Assembly (NCBI GenBank): GCA_964565375.1 | Contig: CAZMEV010000009.1 | Location: forward strand, 1 to 55,645 | Direction: 5' to 3' | Origin: SLAN01 sp964565375 | GTDB taxonomy: Bacteria; Spirochaetota; Spirochaetia; DSM-27196; SKKC01 | Length of the DNA stretch: 55,645 bases | Shown: positions 8,132 to 17,344 of the stretch, piece after piece | Layout: each line of letters opens with the position of its first letter | How positions within the stretch are numbered: position 1 is the first letter of the stretch | Made by a program: the position numbers and the translations under genes | Notes under the pieces: model-generated | The model's input: only the letters and a program-made list of their open reading frames with translations | Told to the model about the DNA's origin: nothing | Databases searched by the model: none

Positions 8132-8556
8132 GCAGTAACGCCGCACAGACACCGGCAATGAACCTCCGCGGGCGACGGCAGAACGAGATCGTCAGCAGTA
8201 TTACTGGTGTTCTTTACCCGTTCATCATCATATTTGCAACATATGTAATACTGAACGGGCACAACACACCGGGCGGCGGTTTCCAGGGCGGTGCAATTCT
8301 CGCAACCCTGTTCCTTGCCCGGTTCATCGTCGAACCGAAAAACGATCTCGATGTACATGCCAGCCATAATCTCGAGAAGATCTTCTTCGCAATACTGCTG
8401 CTCGTACCGACCGCCTTCGTGTTCGCGGAACTGCAACAGGACCTCGACTGGTTGCAGGTACCGTACCTTGTATTCATGAACATATTTATCGGCTTGAAAG
8501 TCGCGTTCGGTCTTACGATCGTCGTGTTCAGATTCGGCTTTTACGAAAAGAAATAG
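8128..8556 (+). CDS. mrpB: Na+/H+ antiporter subunit MrpB/MnhB (first copy)
   Basis: 142 residues, four helices. The diagnostic glycine-rich segment NGHNTPGGGFQGGAILAT of PF04039 is present near residue 50. Equivalent to MbhF. Positions and overlaps place it in a single transcript with its neighbours. Confidence 0.93.
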   Translation: MSSNAAQTPAMNLRGRRQNEIVSSITGVLYPFIIIFATYVILNGHNTPGGGFQGGAILATLFLARFIVEPKNDLDVHASHNLEKIFFAILLLVPTAFVFAELQQDLDWLQVPYLVFMNIFIGLKVAFGLTIVVFRFGFYEKK

Positions 8557-8558
8557 TT

Positions 8559-8927
8559 ATGACAGACATACCTTTCGGACCGGAAATTATTAACGGACAG
8601 ACAGTCAGTCTTCTACTCTTCTTCATAGGGGTACTGGGGCTGGTTACCCAGCGCAATATCCTGAAAACGATCATTTCCATTAACATAATGGATGTAGGCG
8701 CGATTCTGTTCCTTATTACCGTCAATGTACAGGCCGGCGAGGTTCCTCCGGTAGGGGCACGCGACTACATGCTTATGACCGACCCGCTCCCGCAGGCGCT
8801 TATGATCACAGCAATCGTAATCGGTATTTCCGTTTCGGCGGTCAGCCTCACCATATTCATTACCCTGTTTCGCAAGCACGGAACGCTCGACTGGGAGAAA
8901 ATCATCCAAAGGATCGACTCACGATAA
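8559..8927 (+). CDS. mrpC: Na+/H+ antiporter subunit MrpC (NuoK-like, first copy)
   Basis: 122 residues, three helices, homologous to NuoK of complex I. It shows the MrpC signatures GVLGLVTQRNILKTIISINIM and DPLPQALMITAIVIG. It starts two bases after mrpB and its stop overlaps the ATG of mrpD. Confidence 0.94.
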   Translation: MTDIPFGPEIINGQTVSLLLFFIGVLGLVTQRNILKTIISINIMDVGAILFLITVNVQAGEVPPVGARDYMLMTDPLPQALMITAIVIGISVSAVSLTIFITLFRKHGTLDWEKIIQRIDSR

Positions 8928-10522
8928 TGCCATTGTATTCGCTTGTAATCGGACCGATCTTCATTGCCACGGTCGGATATTTTCTCCCACGGCATGTGTT
9001 CAAGTATGTCCTGCTCGCCTCTCAGCTTGTGCTGTTCGGCCTGGCCGTTTCGCTCCTCATATCCGTCCGTGCTGACGGAGAACTCCTGCAGCAGGTAGGC
9101 GGCTGGCCTGCCGGCATAGGAATCGCATTGCGGGCCGACCTGCTCGGAAGCACTATGGTGCTTTTCACTACGCTTATATATCTCTTCCTGATCGTGTACA
9201 GCTTCCAGAAGCAATACACCGACAACATGTTTCAGTTCCTGTTTCTGGTAATTCAGGGCGTGACGATCAGCGTTTTCCTGTCACAGGATGTGTTTAACAT
9301 CTACGTGCTCGTTGAAGTCATGACGATTATCATAAGCGTCCTGATTATGTGGAAGCGGGGTAAACAGGCAATTTACGACGGCACGCTCTACCTCCTGATC
9401 AATCTGGCGGCCATGTCTTTCTTTCTGCTCGGCGTCGGGTTCGTGTACCGCTCGCTCGGTGCCCTGAACTTCCAGATCATGAGCGCGCGGGTGGAAATGA
9501 TCAGCGATGTCAGAACACTGATACTACCGTTCGCGCTGCTCATGACCGCGATCGGACTCAAATCGGCTATCATGCCGGTCTTCACGTGGCTTCCCCATGC
9601 TCACGGCACGCCGAGTGCTCCGAGTATTGTATCGGCTGCCCTTTCCGGTCTTCTGGTTAAAGTCGGGGTGTACCTGTTTATCCGTGTGCGAGCGATATTC
9701 TCAGAGGCTTTCGTGATCGACGAGTTCTTTCTGGTAATCGGGGGGGCAACCGCAATTATCGGATTTCTGCTCGCGCTTACCCAGAAGGATATGAAACTCA
9801 TTCTTGCCTACTCTACGGTCAGCCAGATCGGGCTCATTATGGTGGGCCTCAACAGTGGCGTACAGGAGAGTTTCCTCGGCGGGCAATTCCATATATTGAA
9901 TCACGGGATATTCAAGGCGGTACTCTTCCTTGGAGCCGGAGCAATCGCCAAGGAATACGGGACAAAGGATGTAAACCAGATCCGCGGAGTATTCAGACGC
10001 ATGCCGGTGATCGGGACGGCGATTACGCTGGCAATGCTCGGGATTATCGGCACCCCCTTCTTTAACGGTGCGATTTCGAAGTACCTCATACAGGAAGGGT
10101 TCGCAGGGATTCCGGATCTGACCGTGTACTTCATCAATTTCGGAACCACGCTCGTTTTCGTAAAGTTCGCGGCAATTCTATTCGGTCCACGCGGGGAGCG
10201 CACTCAGCCGCGCGATCCATTCGTTGAAAGCTCGCTCGCAGTGATGAGCGTCTTCGTTGTGATTATGGGAGTCTATGCCCGACCGATTATCGGATATCTG
10301 TTCGGAATCAATGTCAGCGTCGAGGGCGCCTACTATCTCGACAAAGTAATCGCGTACGTGCTGACGGTCGGGATCGCGGTAGCGGTATACTATTTCGGCC
10401 TGCGAAAAGCGGCGTTTCTGCGCACGATCCGCGAATTCCGGTTCGAGTTTCCCAATGTGGCTCTCTTTCTCTGCATATACTTTGCCTCGATCACCGGTTA
10501 CCTGTTTCTGTTTGTAGCCTGA
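8927..10522 (+). CDS. mrpD: Na+/H+ antiporter subunit MrpD (NuoN/L-like ion-translocating subunit, first copy)
   Basis: 531 residues with about 14 helices. Proton-pumping residues typical of MrpD/MbhH are visible: a glutamate in NIYVLVEVMTI and a lysine in MTAIGLKSAIMPVFTWLPHAHGTPSAPS. The broken-helix region is around GLLVKVGVYL. It is the only antiporter-like large subunit of the operon: no MrpA/NuoL-type gene is present, as in Mbh-type and archaeal Mrp modules. It ends the operon and is convergent with rumA after 36 bases. Confidence 0.95.
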   Translation: MPLYSLVIGPIFIATVGYFLPRHVFKYVLLASQLVLFGLAVSLLISVRADGELLQQVGGWPAGIGIALRADLLGSTMVLFTTLIYLFLIVYSFQKQYTDNMFQFLFLVIQGVTISVFLSQDVFNIYVLVEVMTIIISVLIMWKRGKQAIYDGTLYLLINLAAMSFFLLGVGFVYRSLGALNFQIMSARVEMISDVRTLILPFALLMTAIGLKSAIMPVFTWLPHAHGTPSAPSIVSAALSGLLVKVGVYLFIRVRAIFSEAFVIDEFFLVIGGATAIIGFLLALTQKDMKLILAYSTVSQIGLIMVGLNSGVQESFLGGQFHILNHGIFKAVLFLGAGAIAKEYGTKDVNQIRGVFRRMPVIGTAITLAMLGIIGTPFFNGAISKYLIQEGFAGIPDLTVYFINFGTTLVFVKFAAILFGPRGERTQPRDPFVESSLAVMSVFVVIMGVYARPIIGYLFGINVSVEGAYYLDKVIAYVLTVGIAVAVYYFGLRKAAFLRTIREFRFEFPNVALFLCIYFASITGYLFLFVA

Positions 10523-10558
10523 TTGTGCACCGAGTGGACTGCAATATCGCGTCTCGAC

Positions 10559-11986
10559 TTACGGGGTGTCTCTTCGTACCAGCTCGACGACATTCTCGAT
10601 ATGGTATGTCTGCGGAAACATATCCACACCCCGGATTCTAGTCACGTCATAGGCTTCGCGCAGCATACTGACATCACGAGCCTGTGTGGACGGCTTACAA
10701 CTGACATAGATTATTCTCGGAGGAAGTTCTGTCAGCAACGTCCGCACAACCTTCGGATGCATTCCAGCTCTTGGAGGATCAAGAATGACGAGATCCGGGT
10801 TGCCTTCCTCTCCGGGAAACCCATCCTCAAGGACCGTTTCCACCTCGCCGGCCACGAACCGTAGGTTATCCATACCGTTGCGCTTGGCGTTGTACCGCGC
10901 GCCCTCGATAGCTTCCGGCACATTTTCGACACCGAACACTTGACCGGCTTTCTGCGCTGCGAGAAGAGAAATGCTGCCGGTTCCACAGTACATGTCGTAC
11001 ACAGTTTCGGTTCCGTTCAATGCCGCCCACTCGAGGACGAGCCGGTACAGCTGTTTCGCCTGCTCGGGATTGGTCTGGAAGAATGTTTTTGGTCCGATTA
11101 CAAACTCTACCCCGTCGATCACCTCGGTAATGTGCGGATCTCCGTTCTGCAACTCCATCTCACAGTGAGCGATGGAGTCGTTTTTAGCCGTGTTTACCGT
11201 TGTGTAGAGTGAAGTTATCTCGGGGAACTCTTCCAAGAGAAACGTTGTAATTTCCCTGGTGGCAGCAGCATCCTCCTTTCCGAACACAATAATGACCATA
11301 ACCTGGGCCGGCGCCTCATCCGTGCCTCCCGCGTTACGGATAATGAGCGAGCGCATGAGCCCGTAATTCCCGGGGGGATTAAAAAAGGTGAATCCACGCT
11401 CACGGGCGAAATCCGCCAGGGCGTTCCGGATTGCATTTGATGGTTCAGGCTGAAGATGACATTCATCTATTTCGAGGACTTTGTCGAAGTGGCCACGCAC
11501 ATGGAACCCGAGTGCATTGCGGTCAGAGAATGTTTCACCGCTTTCAATCTCGTCCGGCGTAAGCCATCGCCGATCCGAGAAGCTGAAGTCCAGTTTATTC
11601 CGGTATCGCCGATCCTGCGGCGCCGCAAGAAGAGCTTCCATTTGCGGAAGGCGGACATCCGGGGCAAGTTGACGGTAGACCTGTTCGACGAAATACTGTT
11701 TCCACTGCACTTGTCTCGCATATGGGAGGTACTGCCATCTGCATCCTCCACAGTGCTCAAAGTGACGGCAAAACGGGGTAACGCGCTCGGGAGAAACGGT
11801 GTGCCATTTCGTAGCACGCGCGAATCCGAACGTTTTTTTCCACTTGTAGACCGAGACATCCACTACTTCACCCGGCAGAACATCATCCACAAAAATAACA
11901 AGCCCCTCGGGTTTGATGATTCCCCTGCCCTCGTATTCGAGATCGAGTACAGTCTGCTGTTCCCACTGTTTCTTCTTTTTCGCCAC
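10559..11986 (-). CDS. rlmD: 23S rRNA (uracil-5-)-methyltransferase RumA/RlmD family
   Basis: 475 residues from GTG 11986; the frame is open to a TTG at 12022, so the start is uncertain. A TRAM domain (VLDLEYEGRGI...GEVVDVSVYKWKKTFGFA) is followed by the iron-sulfur motif C73-x5-C79-x2-C82 in FCRHFEHCGGC, with a fourth cysteine near residue 176 (DECHL). The Rossmann SAM site is DMYCGTGSISLL. DPPRAGMHP and the nucleophile C430 in YVSCKPSTQARD complete the RNA m5U methyltransferase signature. RlmC, RlmD and TrmA cannot be fully separated without an alignment; the TRAM plus Fe-S layout favours RlmD. Confidence 0.9.
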   Translation of the reverse strand: MAKKKKQWEQQTVLDLEYEGRGIIKPEGLVIFVDDVLPGEVVDVSVYKWKKTFGFARATKWHTVSPERVTPFCRHFEHCGGCRWQYLPYARQVQWKQYFVEQVYRQLAPDVRLPQMEALLAAPQDRRYRNKLDFSFSDRRWLTPDEIESGETFSDRNALGFHVRGHFDKVLEIDECHLQPEPSNAIRNALADFARERGFTFFNPPGNYGLMRSLIIRNAGGTDEAPAQVMVIIVFGKEDAAATREITTFLLEEFPEITSLYTTVNTAKNDSIAHCEMELQNGDPHITEVIDGVEFVIGPKTFFQTNPEQAKQLYRLVLEWAALNGTETVYDMYCGTGSISLLAAQKAGQVFGVENVPEAIEGARYNAKRNGMDNLRFVAGEVETVLEDGFPGEEGNPDLVILDPPRAGMHPKVVRTLLTELPPRIIYVSCKPSTQARDVSMLREAYDVTRIRGVDMFPQTYHIENVVELVRRDTP

Positions 11987-12042
11987 GGCGCCACTATAGG
12001 TGCCCCCCACTGTTTGTCGCAAGCGGACAGCGGCAGCACCTT

Positions 12043-12071
12043 TTGCCCAATCGGGCCAATCGTAGTATCAT
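12043..12071 (+). promoter_or_regulatory. Sigma-70-type promoter for the lipoprotein-LysM pair
   Basis: TTGCCC (12043-12048) and TATCAT (12066-12071) are separated by exactly 17 bases, 120 bases upstream of the lipoprotein start in the divergent gap with rlmD. Confidence 0.5.
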
Positions 12072-12190
12072 GTGCAGGGTGTGAAAGAAAACACACGGCT
12101 GACTCCGTCGGGAATCCGCATTCATCTTAGAAGAACGAAGGGATATTTCCGACAGTCACGAAACCACACAGGTGAGAAGGAAGGATAGCA

Positions 12191-12871
12191 ATGAAAGCAC
12201 TGAAATACGTACTCACCGCTGTTGCACTGCTGCTGTTTGCAGGTGCATGTGCGACACCACCGGAAGATGAACCGGAGGTAGCGGCAGTTCCGGACAATCT
12301 CGTGCAGCTTCAAAGCGAAGCCGAAGAGCTGCGTGCGGAGATACTTGAGTTCGGCCTCGATGCATACGAGGAAGAACAGTATGCACTCGGAAACGAGGCG
12401 TTCGCGCGCGCTGAAGGACTGCTGAGCGAAGATCCGCAGGAAGCAGCCGATCTGTACGAGGAAGCGATCGAACGCTTCGAATCGGTTATCGCTGGTGGGT
12501 TCCCTGCTCTGCTCGTAGATCGTCAGAGTGAGGTTGAAGGAGCCCGTCAGGATGCCATTGATGCGCGGGCCAGAACGGCCGCGGCGAGCCTCTTCGAGGA
12601 AGCTGAAGATCTTCTTGACCAGGCAGTGACCATGCGCGAGGAAGACTCTTACCGGGAATCCTATGGCACCTTTGCCGAGGCGGAAACACGCTTCGGCGAA
12701 AGCACGACACGCGCCCATGAGCGCCGCGACGAAGCACGTGCCGCCCTCGACCGTCTCGACGAACGAATTCGCGAGGCCGAAGATGAGGCGTCCGAGCTCG
12801 AGGAAGAGCTTGAAGAGGAAGAAGAAGAACTCGAAGAGGAAGTAGACGAAGATTTCGAGGTCGAGGAATAA
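12191..12871 (+). CDS. Acidic coiled-coil lipoprotein
   Basis: 226 residues. A lysine-containing N-terminus and hydrophobic stretch end in the lipobox LFAGAC, giving a lipid-anchored cysteine. The mature part is helical and very acidic, with repeats spaced like TPR or long helical hairpins (QLQSEAEELRAEILEFGLDAYEE), and closes with an almost pure glutamate tail. The start has AAGGAAGG upstream. It precedes a LysM protein with the same helical style by 10 bases, so the two probably serve together in the periplasm. Exact function unknown. Confidence 0.85.
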   Translation: MKALKYVLTAVALLLFAGACATPPEDEPEVAAVPDNLVQLQSEAEELRAEILEFGLDAYEEEQYALGNEAFARAEGLLSEDPQEAADLYEEAIERFESVIAGGFPALLVDRQSEVEGARQDAIDARARTAAASLFEEAEDLLDQAVTMREEDSYRESYGTFAEAETRFGESTTRAHERRDEARAALDRLDERIREAEDEASELEEELEEEEEELEEEVDEDFEVEE

Positions 12872-12881
12872 GGGGGACGAC

Positions 12882-13646
12882 ATGAAATTGATCAAAACCG
12901 GAATAGTCGCGGCGATCGTCATGCTCGTCGCCAGTGCGCCGATATTCGCGCAGAACCTGCTTGTTGAAACAGAAGATTGGCAGCAGGCCCAGGAATTGCG
13001 CCGGCAGGCGGAAGAAGCCTTTGAAGACGGTGATTATGACGCCTCAGAGGAACTGGCCATGGAAGCTGAGGAGGCACTTGAACGTGCCAGAGCAGAGGCG
13101 CAGCGACGGCGCGACGGTTTCCGCGCCGCGAACGCACGTACGCTTGCGCAGCGCCGGCTGAATGAGGCCCAGGCATTCAATGTGGCAGAACACTACGGAG
13201 ATGAGTTCGAGGAAGCGCAGAGTCTTTTTGAAAATGCCCAGAGTCTGTACGACGACGAAGAGTATATAGAAGCACGGGAAGACTTCCTCGCGGTGCTCGA
13301 GGTACTTGATGACGAGCTTATCGCGTCGCTCCGTGATATTGCCCGTGAAGCCGCAATGGCGGATGAACCGGAGGAACCGGAAGAACCACAGGATCCCGAA
13401 CTTCCGGAATACTACGAAGTTCGCCTCATTCCGGAGCGCCGGGACAGCTTCTGGCGTATAGCCGAGTACGAGTTCGTATACGACGATCCGTGGGAATGGC
13501 CACGACTCTATGAAGCCAACCGGGACGTTCTCCGCGATCCGGATAACCCGGATCTTATCCATCCTGGAATGGAGTTCCGTATTCCATCCGTAGACGACGA
13601 GGCGCGTTCAGGCATCTGGCGCGACGGTCAGATCGAAGAACGGTAA
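12882..13646 (+). CDS. Periplasmic helical-repeat protein with C-terminal LysM-like domain
   Basis: 254 residues. A Sec signal peptide (IVMLVASAPIFA-QN) is followed by helical TPR-like segments in which pairs such as FEDGDYDASEELAMEAEEAL recur. A proline/glutamate linker leads to a C-terminal LysM-type domain (RDSFWRIAEYEFVYDDPWEWPRLYEANRD, then NPDLIHPGMEFRIP), expected to bind peptidoglycan. It probably links an envelope complex to the cell wall; spirochaetes have several such proteins. A strong terminator follows. Confidence 0.85.
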   Translation: MKLIKTGIVAAIVMLVASAPIFAQNLLVETEDWQQAQELRRQAEEAFEDGDYDASEELAMEAEEALERARAEAQRRRDGFRAANARTLAQRRLNEAQAFNVAEHYGDEFEEAQSLFENAQSLYDDEEYIEAREDFLAVLEVLDDELIASLRDIAREAAMADEPEEPEEPQDPELPEYYEVRLIPERRDSFWRIAEYEFVYDDPWEWPRLYEANRDVLRDPDNPDLIHPGMEFRIPSVDDEARSGIWRDGQIEER

Positions 13647-13704
13647 CCACGCCTTAAGGGGCTGCCGGCAAGCAAATCGCCGGCGGGAATAAAGTGAAAA
13701 TCGA

Positions 13705-13735
13705 GGGCGCATCCTTCTGGATGCGCCCTTTTTTT
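13705..13735 (+). terminator. Intrinsic terminator
   Basis: An eight-base-pair perfect stem, GGGCGCAT/ATGCGCCC, around an eight-base loop is followed by seven T residues (13729-13735). It ends the lipoprotein-LysM transcript. A short T run on the opposite side means it may also serve the convergent FecR-PEGA-ankyrin gene. Confidence 0.92.
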
Positions 13736-13770
13736 GCCTGTGAGCTCCGCCACAGCGCAGCGCCTGCTCA

Positions 13771-15669
13771 TTATGTGTCTTGATGGCTTCGAAGCACTTC
13801 CAAAGAGCGTTCAAGGCCCGCCTCCTCGGCGAACTCGAGCGGAGTCCAGATATCGCCGTCGATGCGAACGCGCTGGTCAAGACGGGCGCCGGCATTGGCG
13901 AGCACCTCCACAATATCCGCCGGGTCGTAGTTATGGTCGGCGCCAAGGGCCAGGGCCGTCGACAGCGGACTGAGCAGTCTTCCCTCGTATACAACCGTGC
14001 GGGATACATCTCCACCGGCCTCGATAAGTCGGCGAAGCAGTTCAAGCTCCACCTCGCCCCGTTCGATTCCGATAATTATCGGAAGGGCAACCGAGGTAAC
14101 GCTCATTTCTCCGGTCTCTATCACTATATCCGGCGTTGCCCCTGCCTCGAGCAATCGATCGATAAGCGCATAGTCGATATCTGAACGATAGAGGCCTGCG
14201 AGTATGACGCTTGAAAGCGGTGTAAGATTTGAGTCACCGGCGCCTTCACCTGAGAACACGGTGTCCGGATCGGCTCCTGCCGAGAGCAGAATATCAACAA
14301 CCTCGTAATCCGGTCTGAAGCTTCCGATTATTTCATCTATGGAGCGTCCGGCGCCAAAGGCAAGAGCAAGCGGTTTATGCCCGTCGCGTATTCTCCGGTC
14401 GGGTTCCCCTCCTGTATCGAGGAACCGGCGCACAACTTCTGAGTTTCCCTCGGGAAGCGCAACAGCGAGCTCGGCATCGGTGACATCCGGCTCAAGCCGG
14501 GAAAGCGAGACAGATATTGACTCGTCGAGTCCTTCTTCAAACGTAACTTCGATCTCCTCGCTCTCGTATCCCCTGCGCCGAACTTCGAGTTGCACCGTCT
14601 CACCCGGCTCGAACAGCGAAGAAAATATTTCACTGCCTATCGGCAATCCGTCGAGATACACTTCAGCGTCAGCCGGATCAGTCTCGACGCGAAGACGTGC
14701 AAGACCCCCGGCAGGCGAGTCGGGCTCAGTTTCATCGACCGAAAGCATTGTACGCTCCCGGAGCGCCTTTATCCGTTCAAGTCGCTGGGGAGATGCTGAA
14801 ACAACCTGTGGACGTCCTGCCTCGATCCGGTCGCGTGCGTATCGAAGCAGCGTTTTGATTGTTTCAAGCTCCTGTTCATCCGGCTGTTCAGCTTCTCCAT
14901 GCCGTCGAAGCTGATCGCGCATATCACGTAGAATACTGCTTGCCAGCTCCACGTCATCGGGGATGATCCTCACCTCTCCGTCGGCATCGACAAAGACCGA
15001 GCTGTCATTAATTTCACGAATAACCGATAGAACATCCTCCACCGCCGTAAGATCCGACAGTTCATCCGGATCAACCGCGCTCGGAAGGACGCGCACACGA
15101 CCTTCGGCAACACTGACAATAGTTTCGCCGGCATCCTCACGTGAGACAGAGTATTGTGTCGCCGCCGACTCTATAATTCCCGAATCCGTTCGAATCCGCA
15201 CAGTACGATCGTCGACGGCCTCCTCCCGGCGGACAATTGTGCTGCCCTCGATCAGATCGATAATAACTACCTGCCTTCCCTCGCTGTCGCGACGGGAAGA
15301 AACTTCAAAGTCAGCAGGTCCGTCGAATCGAATCAGAGCAGCGTCGCCATATTGAAATTCGGCCACCGCATTCGCCTGAAGCCGTACCCGATCCTCCTCC
15401 TGAATCGTGTCACCGAGCTCGAGCTGCTCGCTATGCTCATCCCGTTCCCGGCGTATGGTTCCAAACGAAAACCGGAGAAACGGCTTTTCGAGCACAACCG
15501 CTGCCTCATCAACGCGCTCATCGGGAGCCTCCTCTCGAGGGCGCTCACAACCGGAAAACAGGAAAAGGCCTGCAATGACGAGCAGGAAACCCGCGAAGCC
15601 GGCTGCTTTTCGGGCCTGGCCGGAGACTCTGCCGCCGGCGATAGGGAAGATATTCTGCATTACGTTCAA
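13771..15669 (-). CDS. FecR-PEGA-ankyrin multidomain lipoprotein
   Basis: About 632 residues. TTG 15669 is chosen because GGAGGAG lies seven bases before it; an ATG at 15660 and a TTG at 15696 are alternatives. A signal peptide ends in the lipobox LFLFSGC. A FecR-like beta domain follows (VRLQANAVAEFQYGDAALIRF...VRIRTDSGIIESAATQYSV...VAEGRVRVLP), then a helical linker, a PEGA domain (LRVETDPADAEVYLDGLPIG...VRRRGYESEEIEVTF), and at least three ankyrin-type repeats at the C-terminus (DILLSAGADPDTV, IDRLLEAGATPDIV, VEVLANAGARLDQR). All parts suggest surface or periplasmic protein interaction. The combination of the three domains on a lipid anchor is unusual. Confidence 0.85.
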   Translation of the reverse strand: MNVMQNIFPIAGGRVSGQARKAAGFAGFLLVIAGLFLFSGCERPREEAPDERVDEAAVVLEKPFLRFSFGTIRRERDEHSEQLELGDTIQEEDRVRLQANAVAEFQYGDAALIRFDGPADFEVSSRRDSEGRQVVIIDLIEGSTIVRREEAVDDRTVRIRTDSGIIESAATQYSVSREDAGETIVSVAEGRVRVLPSAVDPDELSDLTAVEDVLSVIREINDSSVFVDADGEVRIIPDDVELASSILRDMRDQLRRHGEAEQPDEQELETIKTLLRYARDRIEAGRPQVVSASPQRLERIKALRERTMLSVDETEPDSPAGGLARLRVETDPADAEVYLDGLPIGSEIFSSLFEPGETVQLEVRRRGYESEEIEVTFEEGLDESISVSLSRLEPDVTDAELAVALPEGNSEVVRRFLDTGGEPDRRIRDGHKPLALAFGAGRSIDEIIGSFRPDYEVVDILLSAGADPDTVFSGEGAGDSNLTPLSSVILAGLYRSDIDYALIDRLLEAGATPDIVIETGEMSVTSVALPIIIGIERGEVELELLRRLIEAGGDVSRTVVYEGRLLSPLSTALALGADHNYDPADIVEVLANAGARLDQRVRIDGDIWTPLEFAEEAGLERSLEVLRSHQDT

Positions 15670-15724
15670 GATCGTGCTCCTCCACGTTGATACCAAGATA
15701 GCGCGGCAGAGCCTGACAGTTCCA

Positions 15725-17338
15725 TCAGCACTCGATAACGTTTATTGGAATGTGTACTGCAAGGCCGCCCTCGCTCGTTTCTTTGTATCTCGAGTTCATG
15801 TCGCGGGCGGTATCCCACATTGTATCGATGACCTGGTCGAGACTCACCCGGGCATGGGAAGGATCACCGGCCAGGGCGATATTTGACGCGGTAATCGCCT
15901 TAATCGCTCCCATGGTGTTCCGCTCTATACACGGAATCTGAACAAGTCCTCCGACCGGATCGCAGGTCATTCCGAGATGGTGTTCCATCGCGATCTCTGC
16001 TGCCTGAAGCACCTGCTCCGGCGTACCCCCGCCGGCCTCGGTCAGCGCAGCGGCAGCCATAGCAGAACTGACGCCAATCTCCGCCTGGCACCCGCCCATC
16101 GCGGCGCTGATCGTCGCTCCCTTCTTGAACAGACTTCCGATATCGCCGGCGGTAAGAAGAAAACGCTCGACTCCGTCTTCGTCCGCATCCCGAAAGAAGC
16201 AGCGATAGTACAGCAGCACCGCGGGGATAACCCCCGCCGCTCCATTGGTTGGCGCTGTAACGACACGTCCGAATCCGGCGTTCTCCTCATTGACGGCGAG
16301 CGCAAAGCAGCTGACCCAGCGGGTTACCTGCTCGAACCCGCCCTCCGCAACACGGACCTGCATGCCCTGTCTTCGCACCATTTCAAGCAGCTCATCAGCA
16401 CTGGCCGGCAACGCTTCGCCTAGAAGCGAACGGGCAAGGCGGGGCGCACGACGATGCACTCCAAGCCCACCCGGCAGCACGCTATCCGCGCGAATCCCGT
16501 TGTACACGCATTCGAGCATAGTACTCGAAATACGCTGCAGCCCCTTTCTGAGCACCCCCTCCCCGTGCCAACGCACCATATTCCGACGGACAATCTCGGA
16601 GACAGAGCTCTTCTCCGCCCGGCACCAGGACAGAAGCTGCGCAGCCGAGTCAACCGGAAACGGGAGATCAACACGGCTGCCCCCGCTGTACTCTTCTCCC
16701 TCTTCGACAACGAATCCGCCGCCGATCGAATAGTATCGGCGCGAAAAAGCAAAAGGAGTTGAACTCGGACGTTCCTCGGCACTCGAGCGGGGCGAGGAAA
16801 GCTCCCCGACCGGCTCCCGAGACCTGTCTCCGCCGTCCGAACCGGCCGAGCGGTCCCTGCCGGTCGCATGTTTACGTCTCTCTTGCCCGTCCGGCTCCAG
16901 TTCGGCTACAAGCTCCAATCCGTTCGGGTGGTAGTCGAGCACCTGATCCCGATGAAAGCAGACATCGCGACTGTAATCGAAGCTTACCTCCAGGCGGCCG
17001 TTCACATTGATGCTTGTGCGGGTTTTAACCGACTGCGACTCCTCGGCAACCCGAAGAACATCCACCGTAACGGGGTCCACACCCTCAAGGCCGAGAATGA
17101 CCGCGAAGTCTGTTCCGTGACCAACACCGGTCTTGGCAAGTGACCCGAACAGCTCGATACGGATTCGCGAAAGTCGGAGGGACCGGGAGTTCGAGGCTAT
17201 CTGCGACTCGAGCGCACGCGCAAAACGCTCTGCGGCGCGCCACGGCCCCATTGTGTGAGAACTGCTCGGACCGACGCCGATTTTGAAAATATCAAATACG
17301 CTTATTCGTTCGGCCGGATAACGAAGAGGCTCATCCAC
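15725..17338 (-). CDS. sdaA: L-serine dehydratase, single-chain iron-sulfur type
   Basis: 537 residues, against roughly 450-460 for typical SdaA. It deaminates L-serine to pyruvate using a [4Fe-4S] cluster. The N-terminal beta domain opens with SVFDIFKIGVGPSSSHTMGPWRA. The catalytic domain carries TCDPVGGLVQIPCIERN and the C-terminal KETSEGGLAVHIP...C. The excess length is largely a ~50-residue low-complexity insert of R/S/G/E/D between HPNGLELVAELEPDG and RRYYSIGGGF, a surface loop position. It follows a small membrane protein by six bases. Confidence 0.92.
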   Translation of the reverse strand: MDEPLRYPAERISVFDIFKIGVGPSSSHTMGPWRAAERFARALESQIASNSRSLRLSRIRIELFGSLAKTGVGHGTDFAVILGLEGVDPVTVDVLRVAEESQSVKTRTSINVNGRLEVSFDYSRDVCFHRDQVLDYHPNGLELVAELEPDGQERRKHATGRDRSAGSDGGDRSREPVGELSSPRSSAEERPSSTPFAFSRRYYSIGGGFVVEEGEEYSGGSRVDLPFPVDSAAQLLSWCRAEKSSVSEIVRRNMVRWHGEGVLRKGLQRISSTMLECVYNGIRADSVLPGGLGVHRRAPRLARSLLGEALPASADELLEMVRRQGMQVRVAEGGFEQVTRWVSCFALAVNEENAGFGRVVTAPTNGAAGVIPAVLLYYRCFFRDADEDGVERFLLTAGDIGSLFKKGATISAAMGGCQAEIGVSSAMAAAALTEAGGGTPEQVLQAAEIAMEHHLGMTCDPVGGLVQIPCIERNTMGAIKAITASNIALAGDPSHARVSLDQVIDTMWDTARDMNSRYKETSEGGLAVHIPINVIEC

Positions 17339-17344
17339 GGTGCA

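Noticed and set aside
6170..10522. Membrane-bound hydrogenase operon
   Set aside because: Only the Mrp-like module of Mbh is present; no NiFe large or small subunit, no NuoB/C/D/H-like genes.
12122..12922. Minus-strand phenylalanine-rich membrane-like ORF
   Set aside because: It is the antisense of the glutamate-rich lipoprotein; GAA/GAG codons read backwards as TTC/CTC give false hydrophobic helices.
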